Part shown: positions 47,401 through 60,869 of the stretch, in pieces | Position numbering within the stretch: position 1 is the stretch's first letter | How the letters are laid out: the number at the start of each line of letters is the position of its first letter | NCBI GenBank assembly: GCA_003342895.1 | Contig: PTFA01000404.1 | Span: 248,001 to 312,000, forward strand | Origin: Casuarius casuarius | Lineage: Eukaryota > Chordata > Aves > Casuariiformes > Casuariidae | Length of the DNA: 64,000 nt | Direction: 5' to 3' | Program-made: the position numbers and the translations under genes | The notes under the pieces: model-generated | Database searches by the model: none | Seen by the model: only the letters and a program-made list of their open reading frames with translations | What the model was told of the DNA's origin: nothing

Positions 47401-50400
47401 AGCACCAAGAAGTCCTTTATCCTATTTCTTGCTTGAATTCTGGTGGGATTAAGAAAACCTAAGTCAAGCAGCATATACATTCTCCATGCACTAAATTTGT
47501 CCTGCCCACACCCAACATGAACCAATGGAGTTTAGCAGCTCCAAAGAGTTAATAGAAAAGGAATGCAGTTCTCCTAACTTTCCTAGTCTACACCCTAGAA
47601 TACTTCTTCAAGGAACAGAGGACCTGGATTTAAGGTCTTCCTCAGCCTGATAGCATGGAAACAAACATCTCAGAATTTTTTTTTTACCAACAGAATGTTG
47701 ACTAGGATCTGAGTGTGAGGGAAGAAGGACGTTCTTTCCATACTCTTGGTGAAGATGCTTCATAGTGTAATACTAGTTGGACACAACAGAGAACATGACT
47801 GCCACTGACTATTAAGTGCCCTGGGCTGGGTGAGCAGAGTCCTTGTTTCACGTTCCTGTTCTATCTATGGATTATGAGATTTACCTGAAACATTTACTGG
47901 ATTTTTATCCAATAAATTTTGTTGGACTTTTGTCTAGTGAAAAGAAAAAGAAAAACAGATAGATTCATGTAGAGACTGAAATGTCCTCTTAGGAATGTGA
48001 TCAGTGTGATAAAGTGTCATATTCATGTTCAGGCTATATACCCCCAGCTTGCCCCTTTGCAGGACAGCCTAAGTTTTTCAACAGAACAATTATAGCCATT
48101 CTTTGATTGTACCTGGAGTACTGTTTCCCTTCCTGGATCCTATGGCTTTGTTTTACAAAATCAGTTGCATATAACTGCAAGAGCCTTGGTTACTGATATT
48201 AGCCAGATCTGTTCTGCTATAGTCCATGACACTCAATTTTACTTTTGTAGACTGTTCAGGCAGCAGTTATACAGCAGAACCAGTTTAACTCACGCAGTTA
48301 AGCTGCAACGGCTTGCTGTGAAGCCTTTCCTAATTCTTTTGCTTCCTATTCTTTCTGGGAACAAGATGGAGCTGTACAGAAAGATGACACACAGGTTAAA
48401 CTCAGAAAGAGTTAAATGATACAAACAGGATATGCAAACAGCCATTCACTGTAATTCTCATCCTCATGATTGCTGATTGGGCTTTTACAATCAAAGCATT
48501 CTTTTCTGAGCTGAGAGAAATGGAAAATCTTCTTCTATCTTTGCAGCTTTCCCAGAGATCCACAACTGTGTCTTCGTTTCTGGGCATATATCTTAAGAGC
48601 ACTAGGATCATCCTGATTTTATCTTTACTGCCAGTACACACAGATGGCACTTGTGAAAGACGATACAGACTTTTAGGACAGGAGCTTAAAAATCTGATTA
48701 ATCAATTCATTTAATAATAATCATTATTAGAACATCTTATTATATATCTTATATATACAATATATTAATAGTAATAACCTAATGGCCTGCAGTGTGTCAG
48801 CACAGACACAGCTACAACATCTTTTGGAAATCTAGTTTTTTCTTTGCAATTTATCTTATTGCCTTTCACTTTTTAAAATTATAACCATTTTTATACGCCT
48901 GAATATTTTTGGTATAACTTTACACAAATGTTTTGCTATTTTACGTCTTCTTGTGACCACCATCTCATAAACATCCACTCTTTCTTTTTCATATACACAT
49001 GTACACAAATCAGAGCAAGATTCATGGACTTTAAGACCATACGAGACCACTACAACCACTACTCTGTTTTCTGGAAACTATTTCTCCACCTCCACCCATA
49101 GGGTGTGGGCTTTTGCAACATGGTCTAGTGATGATAATTTCTGCAAAATGTTCTTGCGCTAAAACAGTGAGCACAAAAGGGATGCTCAGATATTTTTGAT
49201 AATCTTCTTTCCCATTCTTTCAGCTTCCTTGAAATATATTTTCTTTCCAACTGTACCAAATATATAATTGTTTTTCTCCATACTCCTCCTGTACTGAATA
49301 GGGCTCACTCACACACTCTAAATGTAACTACAAAATGAAAAGAGAATTAAAATATTATTAATAATCAATCACCGTTACTGCAGGAAGCAAATATGCTCAG
49401 ATCATGAGCATAAGTGGAATATTGGTTATAGACTAGGATATTGATATGCCTAGGATCAACATCTGAAAGCACCTTCTTAAGCCAGAACTCACTTATTTTC
49501 AATCTTGCTCTTTCTGAATCTTTGATTCCTAGGCAAAACAAACCCTAAAGAACAGATATACACTCATGCTCTAGTAAAACCTTTTACTCCAGAATAATTC
49601 TTACCGGAACTCTAGCCTATGAGGTTTATCAGGGAAGAGGCTTCCTCCAGTTTCTAAAATGCAATGTAACAATAAAATGACTTCTGTAAAGTCATTTCCC
49701 ATCATCCCAACAGCATTCCAAATCAGAGTTTACTTGGACCAAATAGAAACTGAAGCTCTGATTCTTTCCTTTGTTCCATCTTCAGTTTTGTAGCTATGAC
49801 TGTGTCTATGTGAAATGCTCCAATCACTTCAGGCTAGATGTTCTATATCTGTCTATATCTATATCCTTCAGTGAACTCCTTCAGTCTGATTTTAGCTGTG
49901 ACCCTAAAGAGGTTCTAGTGTAGCCTGTGGCTTGTAACAAATATCATGAGACATTACTATATTAATCATCACCACACAGCTCCAAAGGCACACTATTACA
50001 CATTTGTGGAAAAGTCAAGCTTGAAAAATAGAAGTTCTTCATTTTTTCTTTTGTGTTTTTTTTCTGCTGTCTCACAGTTTTTTAGACTGATATCTATAAC
50101 TGGCAATTAAGCCAAGTCACAGCATATTTTAATGACAAGCTGGAACCATGGTTCATGTTCCTTTTTTCCCCAGTTAACTTCTCTGTATCTCACTGTCTCC
50201 ATCTCCGAGGTGTGAAGACAGCATGGCCTCTGGCACTGCAGTGGTAGGTGATCTCCTGCCTGGACCCCACAGAAGACCCCTATAAGTGGATATAAACATG
50301 CAAGGACATGTCTTTGTCCTGATCTCCAGCATGGCCAGCATCAGCAGCCATATGTTAGTGCATATACTGCTTTTCTATGTAAGTTTTGGGAGCGGGGAGA

Positions 50401-51839
50401 GAAAGAGATCCATGAACCTTCCAGTTAACTTAAGGCATTGGACTCAGAGTGGTGGAAAACCTGTAGAGGTTCATGGTTCATGCCACGTGATGCCCTCAGC
50501 TCACCAAAAACTGAGGTTATGTGCAGATGATATTAATGGCACAACACATAATGCTGTAAACCCATCCCTTCCCCACAAACAGCAAGGACAGAAAGTACAT
50601 TCTGGGAGGAGAATTTTATTTTATTTTGAATTCAAGACTTCTGGCAGCTGTGATAGCAGTTGGCCTTGTTAACACTCTTTCCTGTCCCCACTCCACACTC
50701 AGAGAGATATTTGTCTGAAAAGCATCGTCAGGGGATTTGGGGTGTTTTATAGAGATTTTCTGGCATGAATATACCAAAACAGCATGTGGGTACCGGAAGG
50801 AGGAATCTGAGCCACCAGCCACCATGTGTTCCTTGGTGTTTTGAGTCACAGTGGTCCCCACAATGGTACTCAGGAGACCTAGGGAAGGGGTCTAGGTCCA
50901 GCAGCCATCTAGCAGTGTTTTTTTGCATTTGTTGGAATATTCTGAGGTTTTCATTCATGTGGAAATGCTTCTGCACTCCAAACAAACCTCTGAGTGTTCA
51001 AATGAGAAATGCCATTCAGCAAGCTCCTTCATGTGTCTTTGGACATCTTTAGGGACTTAATGGTGTTTCCTGACACAGTCACCCCTCAATGGCTTTGAAG
51101 TGGCAGAAGTGAGGGGTCTGGGACTCCTGCTGTTAAGTGCTCTATGGAATTCTCTAGTATGGGGGGGAAGGTAATACCCAGACCTGGTACTTTTGGGTAC
51201 CACTGGCTCTACCATCGTGCTCAAGTGGCTCAGGAAGAGAGTCCAAGTCCACTGGCTACCTCATGTTTGCTGGCTTTTTGGACCACAGCTGTCCTTGTGC
51301 CATTATCCTTGTTCCTTCAGAAGGGAGTCTGCATCCATTAGGAACCACCCTTTCCCTCACATTTTGGGGCACAGCTGATTCCACCACATCCCCAGTAGGT
51401 TCAGAGTACTGTTTGGTTTCAGGAGTTGCCTGGCAAGAGCTTTTGATGTTTTCTCACACTTAGAGGTGTTTTTGTAGCCTAATGTGGCATTTTTCAGTGT
51501 GGCACCACACAGATTCGGATGTAGATGGCCATGGTTTCTTTCTCCCTTCAGCCTCTCTGCACCTTTATTCAGGCTTATAAGTCAAATTTGAGATCTGCTG
51601 CAGGAGTGATTGTGTCTTTCAAATATTTGGTATCATTTTTCCTAAAAAAAAACATTCTAGAAGGAGCATCTGCTGCAGTGCACATTCAAACTCTCCATGT
51701 TATAAGTAGTAAATCTCAGAACTATTCTTTTAAACTTATTACGGACTTGGATGCCTGAAACACAACTAAACTCACACGATGTGTGTACTGCAGATTATTA
51801 ACTAAAAGTATATAATGATATCTGGCTGACAACTGTTCA
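41488..51839. other. intergenic, no gene recognised
   Basis: About 10 kb of AT-rich DNA. A few ORFs of 60-130 codons occur, but none has a recognisable domain or good exon borders. No neighbouring TAS2R copy, GSTK1 or olfactory receptor was seen. An ACCTGGAGTACTGTTTCCC piece near 48112 resembles a CR1 fragment, too short to call. Confidence 0.5.
45262..45318. repeat. (GT)n microsatellite with alternating purine-pyrimidine run
   Basis: GT repeats interrupted by CGCACGCACG. The whole stretch alternates purine and pyrimidine. Confidence 0.95.
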
Positions 51840-52744
51840 AATACACAGAAAGTGATCAGAAGAACAGTGACAAGTCAGGAATTCAGAAAACTTAATCCTT
51901 CTGAATCAGCTACTCCTACGATCATGAGAGACGAACCATTTAGCAGTGGTTCCTGTTGTAAAACCCTCAGTGGTGATTCAACACGAGAAACTCTGTGGAG
52001 TGCAACACAAACTAAGGCAGACTATTACATAAAGGGGGGAGCTTGGGGGAAGAGGGGAATTTGGGGATTGAACAATAGAATTTGGGGAATGTTCAGGATG
52101 TATTATGGGATGCTTAGGGGGATGACCAAAGGCAGGGAAAGGGAACAATCAATTTGGGGAGTCCAATGGGAAAATGGGGAAGAGGGAAGTATATAAGGAG
52201 CCAGTTGCACATAAGCAGTAAACTTGTCTGGCCAGTCCCTGCATCTGATTACCTCGGGCTGTTCTGTCTTGTTAATAAATTCTACTTCTAACTGTTTTTA
52301 TGTGAATGTGCTCTCTATTTCCTCTGTGTGTGTGGTCTTCCATAAATTTCAAGCTGGACTTGCTGGCGAGTAGAACGAGAGGTCTTGGAATCAGGTACTG
52401 GAGAGTCTGAGGGTCTGGAGGCCTGGAACTTGAAGAGACCAAGGGTCAGATAGTTTGAAGTTTTGGTTTTTTTTTTTTTCTCCTGAGCATCAGTCCTTCA
52501 GAATAGGATCTGCTATTTGTGCTCTCTGTCTTTATGTGGGTGCCTATAAAGATGTTGTCTGTGCTAATCTATGTGTGGCTTGCCATATCTGTACAAAGCG
52601 TATGTGTGCATGTGCCTACTAGGAATTCATGCTATGCCTCACTATCGGTGGGACCTGGGAATGAAGTTAAGGAGCAGATGTTTATCTCCACCAACCCAGG
52701 AGGAGGGAATCCTTTCAGTCCACTAGATTCAGCTTCCCTTAACA
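51840..52744 (+). mobile_element. LTR copy C of the same endogenous retrovirus family (5' end approximate)
   Basis: It aligns with copies A and B over the promoter region (TATATAAGG at 52190 against GGATAAGAGG in A), the polyadenylation region (TTAATAAATTCTACTTCTAACTG against ATTAAATTCCATTTCTAACT), the TTCAAGCTGGACT..GAGGTCT block and the 3' end (AGATTCAGCTTCCCTTAACA). It is clearly diverged from both. AATAAA at 52274. The 5' boundary could not be fixed; it lies somewhere around 51.7-51.95 kb. No internal genes. Confidence 0.65.
52190..52197 (+). promoter_or_regulatory. TATA box of LTR copy C
   Basis: TATATAAG about 85 bases before the AATAAA at 52274, the usual arrangement of U3 TATA and R-region polyadenylation signal. 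The aligned site in copy A is altered. Confidence 0.5.
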
Positions 52745-55700
52745 AAATTCATGTGGTTATTTTATTCCATGCATTCTCCAACACTCTCAAAACTCTGACT
52801 CACAATCATTAGTGTGCAATTGAAGCCATCTCTGTGTGTGTATAACAAATAGAAAGCTCAGAGAAAACGTTAATTTAACAACTGCCTCATCAAAAACCTC
52901 TCCATATCCACTGTTTTTCTTCTGTGCCTTCACAGTCAGGGATGAAAGGTTAGAATATCGAGACAAAAAGGAAACTTTGTCTCACGAAGAGGGACAAACA
53001 CACACACACGTGCACACACACATAAAAACACACACACATCACTTCCTTCCTGACAGAACTTGAAAGGATGATTTTGTTCTTCAGAACGGAGATCCTCACA
53101 ATTCTCTGAAGCAGAGGTTTGACTTCTAAGTCATAGTACAATGTACCATCATAGATACAACTTTTCAGAAATCATTGGGCCACTTTGCTGTCATTAGTTG
53201 ACTGTATACTATCATGAAATCCTCGACAGTTCAATTTAATTTTATCATACATGTCTTGAACAAATATTCTATATCCTCATAACTTCGGGGGTTTAAGAGT
53301 TGCTTTTTCTGGCAATGAATTTTTTTGGCAGGGGGAGGGAGCTATACCAGACATGTATGAGGTGCCTTTGTAGCATAGCCTTTGAAACTTAACTTAGTAC
53401 CTGCTAAATCAGCTCACTGGTTACTGTCCAGCTAGCAAGTTTCAACAACTCTTTGTTTCTCAGGAGGAAGAACTATTAATTATTTTAGCTATTGGCTAGG
53501 CAATAGGATCATTTTTGTTTAGCACACTCCTTCCCCATTAAGTCAGAAGCCTCATTTCCACATGTATAAAACTGTTTGAAAAAGGCAGATTAAACTACCT
53601 AACATGAACAGTTTTCATATGTTTTTCATTGACTGCTGTTCACGATTACATCATGTTCCTCTAAGAAACTGGAGGCTTTCAAAGGAACAGAATTGCTTTT
53701 GCCTGCTCAGGATCTGAGCCTGCTAACTGGGGAGGAGGTTTCAGACTGCAGATCATGGCATGACTTCCTGGTTTGAAGAAAGCAGGAGAACCACAACATG
53801 GAGCTGGGAGCCTGCAATTCAAAGAGAAACTGCAGTGAGGAGCAGAGAGGAAAAACACAGCCAGGTTGTGAAGGTGGTGGAAGGGACTTCCAAGAGAGCA
53901 AAGACAACTGAACAGAATTTTTTGAGGCTGAAAAGTAACCAAAGTAACCGCCACCAAGGATGGAAGCAAGGACCTGCTTGCAAGGACATTACGGGTAGGG
54001 GCCACCTTGTGAATGAAGCTTTTTTAAAAATTTCTAGTCACTAAGTTTCTCTCTTTAATTGTTTTTAGATTAGAAAACAAACTAACTAAATAACAAAAAC
54101 TAAGAAAAAAACCCCAAACACTGCTACTGGAGTTTAAAAGGTTTTTGTTCTTCTTTGAAAACTACTACAGGAAAGGTCAAGGCAGTTCCACCTAAGTGCT
54201 CTGGTGGACTTATAATCCCACCACCCTCCCTCCACCAAACCATTTCACTAGCTGGTTATTTCACTCTCCTTCTTCTCTTCAAAATTTTCATTATTTTCTC
54301 ACTAATCTGTAGACAGGCCTAGTTGCTTTTTTTGTCAAAGGCTTCTTTTGAAACAGCTATTCTTAGGCCATGAGAAGCCAACCCTAATTTGGTATTTTAA
54401 ATCCTACTTATAATGATTATTCCACATGTTTTAAGTTTAGACATTCTAATATTCTACCTGTTTTAAATGTAGAATAAAATAGCCTACATATTAAAATAGA
54501 GGTATTTAAAGTGCTTTATTGCGATTGCCCAGAGGCCTAATGGACTTTAACCTTCCCTTGACTCCTCTAAAAGCTTTTTTGCCTTTGTAAAAATGCTCAT
54601 CTTCCATGTTTCTCTCTAACAGTGCTTATTTCCACTGGCAATTTTTTCATATATATGTATACATGATTCAGAAGAACTTTGGAATTATTTCCCTGCTGGT
54701 TCCAATTAAAGCTGAAAAACTGCCTTGGAGGATGTAAATTGTGCAGGGATCTTAGACTTCACATTTTGCATTGGCATCTATAAAGACTTAAGGCTCTTCT
54801 ATGTTTCTGTTGACAGTTGCCATTACGCTCCAAGCCGTGTGAGCATCTTTGCCCACCACAGCTGCACCAATATCCATCCAGAATATGTTGTTCAGGCACA
54901 AAGCAAAAGCCTTTTATTGAGCCTAACCCTTCCTGCATTCAAAAGGCTGTTCTGGAGTGCTTACTGTGAAAATCATTGCAGGCCTCAATACAGGACAGCA
55001 GGATTTTTTTCTCCTAGAAATTTGTCTTGGGGAAAGAATCTACTTACCTAATGTCAGCATAGAAAACCCAAGAAGAGGTCATACTGCAGTTTTGAGACCT
55101 CCAGCAGCAGTGTCTAGGTGCTGGGTTGGTGTCCACGATTGCTAAATACAATCCTGGGAATCCCTTTTAGTCAGTGAAACCTGGCACAGAAATTCTATTG
55201 CCTGCAGCAGAAGAAGGTTCACCAGCAAGCACCACAGAGAGTAGTAGCTCCCATAACTGCATAAGCCTTGAAGAAAGGAAAAGGAGAAGGGGTTTATAGC
55301 CTCTCCATCCTATTGCAGTGCCTAAATCCAGAGGTGGTCGTAGATAGGGGCACTAATGTAAAAATTTAAAGGGACCATGTGTTCTAGCTGAGGGAGGGGA
55401 AGCATCTGGAGTCATAGGGTTGAAGAAACTGGGCTGTGGTTTTGTGAGGCTGTGCTCAAGGCTGGCCATTGTGCTGTTAGGTACCTGGTGAGGTAGTGAG
55501 GTAGGTGGGGAGCTTTTTGAGGTTGTTCTTGGGTAGGCAAAAGGAACTATGGAAAGAGATGGAAGTTTAATTTTCACAGGTTTGTTCTCTGGGAAAAAAA
55601 ATTACCTGAGATTTGCAGTTGTTTAGGCCAATGCAGCATTCAGGTACATTGTAAATGATATTCACCCAATTCAGTAAAACTTACCATATGTGCATCAACT

Positions 55701-58700
55701 CTGGTCAGCTTCTTTGCTGGGAGCCAAGAGTCTGCATTTACTGGCACTAATCAGCTCTGGGCAGGAGGATAGTTCTTTTGCCAGATCAAAAATAGAAACC
55801 CTTTTGCTGTTAGAAAAAACAGTATCTGGTGCCACAGGAGAGAGAAAACAATTACTTGAAAGTATTCAAAATGTTGAGTTATTGAGTAAACCAGAGAGAT
55901 GGATGCAGATAGACTCAGGGGCTTAGCATTTGTGCTATCTTGAAAATCAGATACTGAATTCCAAATTCTTGTGTCTAGCATTTGATGTTATGTGTCAGAG
56001 AGCATTTACATGTGATTCAGAAAGTAGCTGATTACAGCAGAAGCAGCAAATGTGCCCATCTGATCAGCGGAGTTTAGTCTACACCACAACTCAGAAAAAG
56101 CATCAAACTCCAAGTCAGGAAACCTTTTCTCTTTTCCAGGCTTCAACACTGAATCCTTGAATTAAATTTGTTTCACATGGTTCAATTTTATTGAACCAGA
56201 TGTTTCTGTAAAATATTCTGAACTTTCAGAATTGAAATTCCTGTTAATATCCTATACATTTCTGTTGTTTCTGCAACAAACTAGTCCAATCAAATGTGCT
56301 CAAAGAAAATCCTCACAATTTTATGTGTATGCAATTCACTTTCTCAGTCATATGATTGATTTTGTGAATATCCTGTAGGTACAGTGGATCATTAAATCAA
56401 AATATAGTTTATTCTGAAACTGAATGACATATTAATTTTTCTAAAATACAAGTCATTTTGGCTTGTATTTGGGCACTCCCTAAGAACAAGTTTTGTCAAA
56501 TGTATATATTTCTTTAAAACGTGCTTTCCTCAACTAATTGTTTTTAGATATATGTTTTTCTTGGAAAAATTTCTGACCACCACTTCTCAAAAGTGTTTGG
56601 GCCCTCCAGGGAGTAGCCAAATGTGTGACTAGCTTTTGGAAAATATGTTCGTGAAGATTCACAAAGGTAAATAGCACTCCAGAGAACTTCATTTCAGATG
56701 TTTGTTTAAACTATTGTCAGTTTGAGCTACAGAGATTAATCCTTCTCAAAGCTCAGTTTTAACTTAACCACAGGATACATCTCATTTCTCTTAAATTCAA
56801 AATCCCTCCACCAGAGCCCAAGTAAGAAAGAAGGTGGTTTCCTTCCTAACTGCTCATTTTCCTTCTGACACCCCCATCTTTACCTTAGCACTAACTATAT
56901 TAGCTCAGCCTCTTACAAAAATATATGCTTTGCTTAAAGATAACAGCACTTCAAAGGCACATCTACTTGTGTAGCCCCAAAACCAGTTTTGAAGCAGCCT
57001 ATAATTAGCTTTGGAGCACAAGATATATGTTTGTGTGTGTTTATCTCCCTCACCCACTTGCACATACACATAGGACTTAAGGCCTGGTAGCTTTTCTTAA
57101 TCTGCATTGCTTTCTGTACAAAAGGGACCAAACTCTGATTAAAGCCACTTAATAGCTCTGCACCACAAATAATTAAGAGTTTGTTTTTTACCTGTAAGCC
57201 TAGTATCTCACAATCTTACCAGAAGCCTTTACTGATGACAATTTCTGGTGAGTAGGGAGTATAGTGGCTCTTCCTAAATGCTACAGAGCAACAATTCCCA
57301 CAGAGCTCGGGCCATAGCCCCTTCATACCACCTCCTACCTTTAGCACACCAGAAAGACTGAGGAGATGAGCTGCTGAGGGGCAGCAGAGGCAGCTGCTGG
57401 ATGATAGGTCTGCAGTTAGTCACTGAAAGAGAGTGGCAGTTTGTGCTCTGTTAATTTTAATTGGAAAACTGTGTGCCCCTGGAGTCAAAAGTATGAAAAA
57501 TAGGGCTTTAGAGGGATAGAGCCCCTGACATTAGAAGGGAAACACTGTGTCAGTATGTGGCAGAGAGAGTTGAAATAATCAGCAAGGAGTTGTTTTGTCT
57601 GTTAGTTATGTTGCTGTAAGTTTTGTAGTTTGTAGTTTTTTTAACTTCTAAGTTTTACTGTGAAACAGCTGTAATATTGGTATAAATTTCAAATAGGCAC
57701 AAGAGAATTTTGTCCAAAGGGGTTGTAGCTGAAGATTTCTGTAACCATTGCTGCAAGCTGAAATCATGGGGTAGGAGAGTGTGTTGTGGGAGCCATGCTG
57801 GTTTATGGATCTATCATGTAAAACAATGTATTTCCGTCATAGAAGTCTGTTCTAGATGAGTTGTTGTGAATGGGAAAATGGTGACCAGAAAACAGCAGGT
57901 CAAAGAAAGGATAAGTAGGTAATGAAAGGTAGCATGTAAAGGTCTCTCCAAGAACTGATAAGGTCTGGAGACTAGCAGTCGTCTGGATCCACAAGAATGG
58001 ATAGACTCAGAATACGAGGAGTCTGACAAATTTCTCAAGGCCACCACATAAACTGGCATCAATAATGGGCTGTGTAACTCATACCATGTCCAACCACACA
58101 ATGACTGCTCTGTGCAAAGACAATAGAATTATATATACACCTGGTGAAACAAGGGCTCTTGATGGCCTTTCTGAACATCTATTAAAAGCCTCACACAACA
58201 ACCCTCTGCTTCTGAGTACACAGCTGGGGTTGGCCTCCCAGCTCTTGCTTTAAAAAAGTAACTATGAATGAGTGTCTGTGTGTGAGGGAATAACTGAATG
58301 TACTGATACCTGCTATTAATAGTAACAGCTTGATTCTGTTAATAATAACAACTAATAAAGGTGATCTAATAAACATTGATGGTGATTTTTGCCCCTCCTG
58401 ACTCAATCCCCTATCAGGAAAATTTACAACTTTTCTACTGACGAAATCATCCTGTCCTTGCTTGACTCTTTAGGGTTAGCACAGGCTTATCAATGGTTGT
58501 CTGCCTGAGTCGCATCTGTGCCCCACTTGACCAATAAATATTCCATTAATGCTTCTCATTCCACCCTCACTAAACACTCTCAGCCCCTTGCATTTTGTGA
58601 GTCACAATGTCAGGATATCTGAGACTTTGGAAGTATGCTGGGAACAGTCTACTTCAACTACTAGGTGAAAATGCGAAGTCATTTCTATGGAGTAGGGCAT

Positions 58701-58889
58701 TTTTGGCACCTCTACAGCAATCTTCTCTTGTTCATATTCAGCTTCAGATTTACTTCTCTAGAGAGTTCCAGGAAACAGAGGAGGTTGCAGTCCTGATGTA
58801 CCACATCTTCCATATTTGTGTTTATTTCTCCTCAGTGTTTATCAACAAAGGTATGATTTATGTAGAAGGTCTTTGATGGTAATTTTTGA
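52745..58889. other. intergenic, no gene recognised
   Basis: No exon series found. Contains a (CA)n run at 52995-53039 and short homopolymers. ORFs of about 95-108 codons near 53.8, 54.8 and 58.0 kb have no recognisable domain. Confidence 0.5.
52995..53039. repeat. (CA)n microsatellite
   Basis: CA dinucleotide runs with short interruptions. Confidence 0.95.
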
Positions 58890-59790
58890 ATCACAAGGTC
58901 AAGGGATTTAAAAGGACTACCTCAATCATCAAGTCTGTGCTGGTGTTATTCCACAGAACCCTGCCCAGTAATTTCTTTCAGTCACTAAACAAGACCTTGT
59001 TCATTACCAGATAGTTTTTTTGCTGTTACTGTTTTTATTGGAAGGTGATTCCAGGACCTTATTTTTCTGATTGCTAGAAACCTCCTTGTGATATTCAGTC
59101 TTACACATATTCATAGCAACTTTATGTCTTTCCTCACTTTATGCAGTCCTTGTCTCAGTTAGTGTTAATCTCTCTGAAGATACTTAGAAGAAGTTTGTTT
59201 TGTTAGACAGGCATTTTTTGTTAGCCTCTTAGTTGCTCAATTCACTCCTTTGGTTATAAGATGGACTTCCTATTCTTCTGATCATCCTTGAAGCCCTTCT
59301 TTGTATTGTTCCAACTCTGATATATCCTTTTGACCCTATGTGACCAAAATTGTTCACTGTATTCCATATGAAAGTACTCTGTACAATTATTTTAATAATC
59401 CTATTGTACAACGATCATAATAATCCCCTATCTATACTGAAAATTCTCAACTGATACCACTTAGAATTGCATTTGCCTTCTTTTTATAACTAAAATGGTT
59501 CCTGTTCATTGATTACAAAATGACAAGATATAAGCATTTTTTTCTCTGTCATAAGTATTTGTTCATAGCAAAGAAATTTTATTTTTAGTTATCCTGTGCC
59601 TGATCTTGTATTCTTTAGTAATATATTTCATCCAGTCACCTTACCCTCATCCTCAAATTATCGTTCCTATAGGATGCTGTGATCCTTCTCTGCACCATTG
59701 ATGCCTCCTAACTTTGTGTCATCAGCCCAGATTACTCTTTCCACTTTCTTAAGGGAACACCACACTTTTTTTCAGTAGACTATCTTGACC
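58890..59790 (-). repeat. ancient CR1-type LINE 3' region
   Basis: On the plus strand the order of blocks matches the reverse complement of an old sauropsid CR1 ORF2/3' UTR: TGATTCCAGGACCTTAT...GCTAGAAA...CCT (for 'attccagagcttaacta...gttagaaagttt'), GATCATCCTTGAAGCCCTTC (for 'gatcattcttgttgctcttc'), TTGTTCACTGTATTCCATATGA (for 'gacacaatactccagttga'), GCATTTGCCTTCTTTTT, and CCTAACTTTGTGTCATCAGCC (for 'cccagcttggtatcatccgc'). Highly diverged, no ORF left. Confidence 0.7.
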
Positions 59791-60869
59791 ATTTTAACTT
59801 CCAAAAATTACTTGCCTTCTTTCTGGGAAGATAACAGGTCTGATCTTAAAATATTTCCCCATAGGAACATTCCAGGAGATAACACAGACAGCTGTTGGTA
59901 TCACAAGTGTGTCTTCCTTGTGAGAAGAAGAAAAAGAAAACAAAGCCTGCTAACAGAAAATACTTCAAGTTAAACATAAAAATCAAGCCCTAATATCTTC
60001 AGTGGAACAGAGTTATAATAGAATTAGTGTTGCAGTGGGAACTGGGGTATGAAGTGACCCAGAGAATAGATAAAACCTGAAATTAGAAATAGACACACAG
60101 AATAACATCAAGATGATTGCAGGGAAAAAATGAAAGGAGCTTTAGGGGAAAAGGGGAAATACAGCCCATTGTGAAAGAAGTAACTACTTATGTTCAAAGA
60201 CCTCTCTCAAATACAGAGAATGGAGACATCCCTGAATATTTATAGCATGCCCTCCACCTCTGCTATAGATACCAGCAAAAGCAACAGCACAGCTTTCTGT
60301 ACCCTTAATTCAAATCTAGTTATTTGGAACAGAAAGGGAGATTCTAGAGAACAAGAAGGGAAGGTATACCATACATTTTAAGATATGCACAAGCTTCTTC
60401 TAAGAATGGCAGGAATAAAATGAGATTCATTGTCTGTTTAGGAATGCAAACTTAAGATGAAGGTGGGGCTTTTCTTTGAAAAGTCTCTTACCATCAAGGA
60501 AAACAACACACAAAGAAAAGGAAAAATGAGAAACATTCCACTTCTGAGACATTGAAAGTGTTGGGAAATAGTCCAGACATAAGGATTGACTCTGATACAG
60601 AAGGAAAGGTACCAGGCCAGAAGATAAAATAACAAATCATAAATAAAAGCCAGGAAAAGAAGATCAGGCATGGTAATCACCAGATTGTTGATATTCACAA
60701 TGACCCAAATGAGACCAAACAACAGTATCAGAAAAGGAGAGGAAAAATGGAAGGGAAAAAATATGACAAGAAAAACAAAGAAGTAATGAAGAAATGTGAA
60801 ATATAAAGAAGGCTGAGGTGAGAGAGGAAGATTCTTAGATTAAAATCAAAAGTCAAGACATAAAAGTCT
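59791..60869. other. intergenic, nothing recognised
   Basis: A-rich and GA-rich sequence between two CR1 elements. No gene or repeat family could be named. Confidence 0.5.
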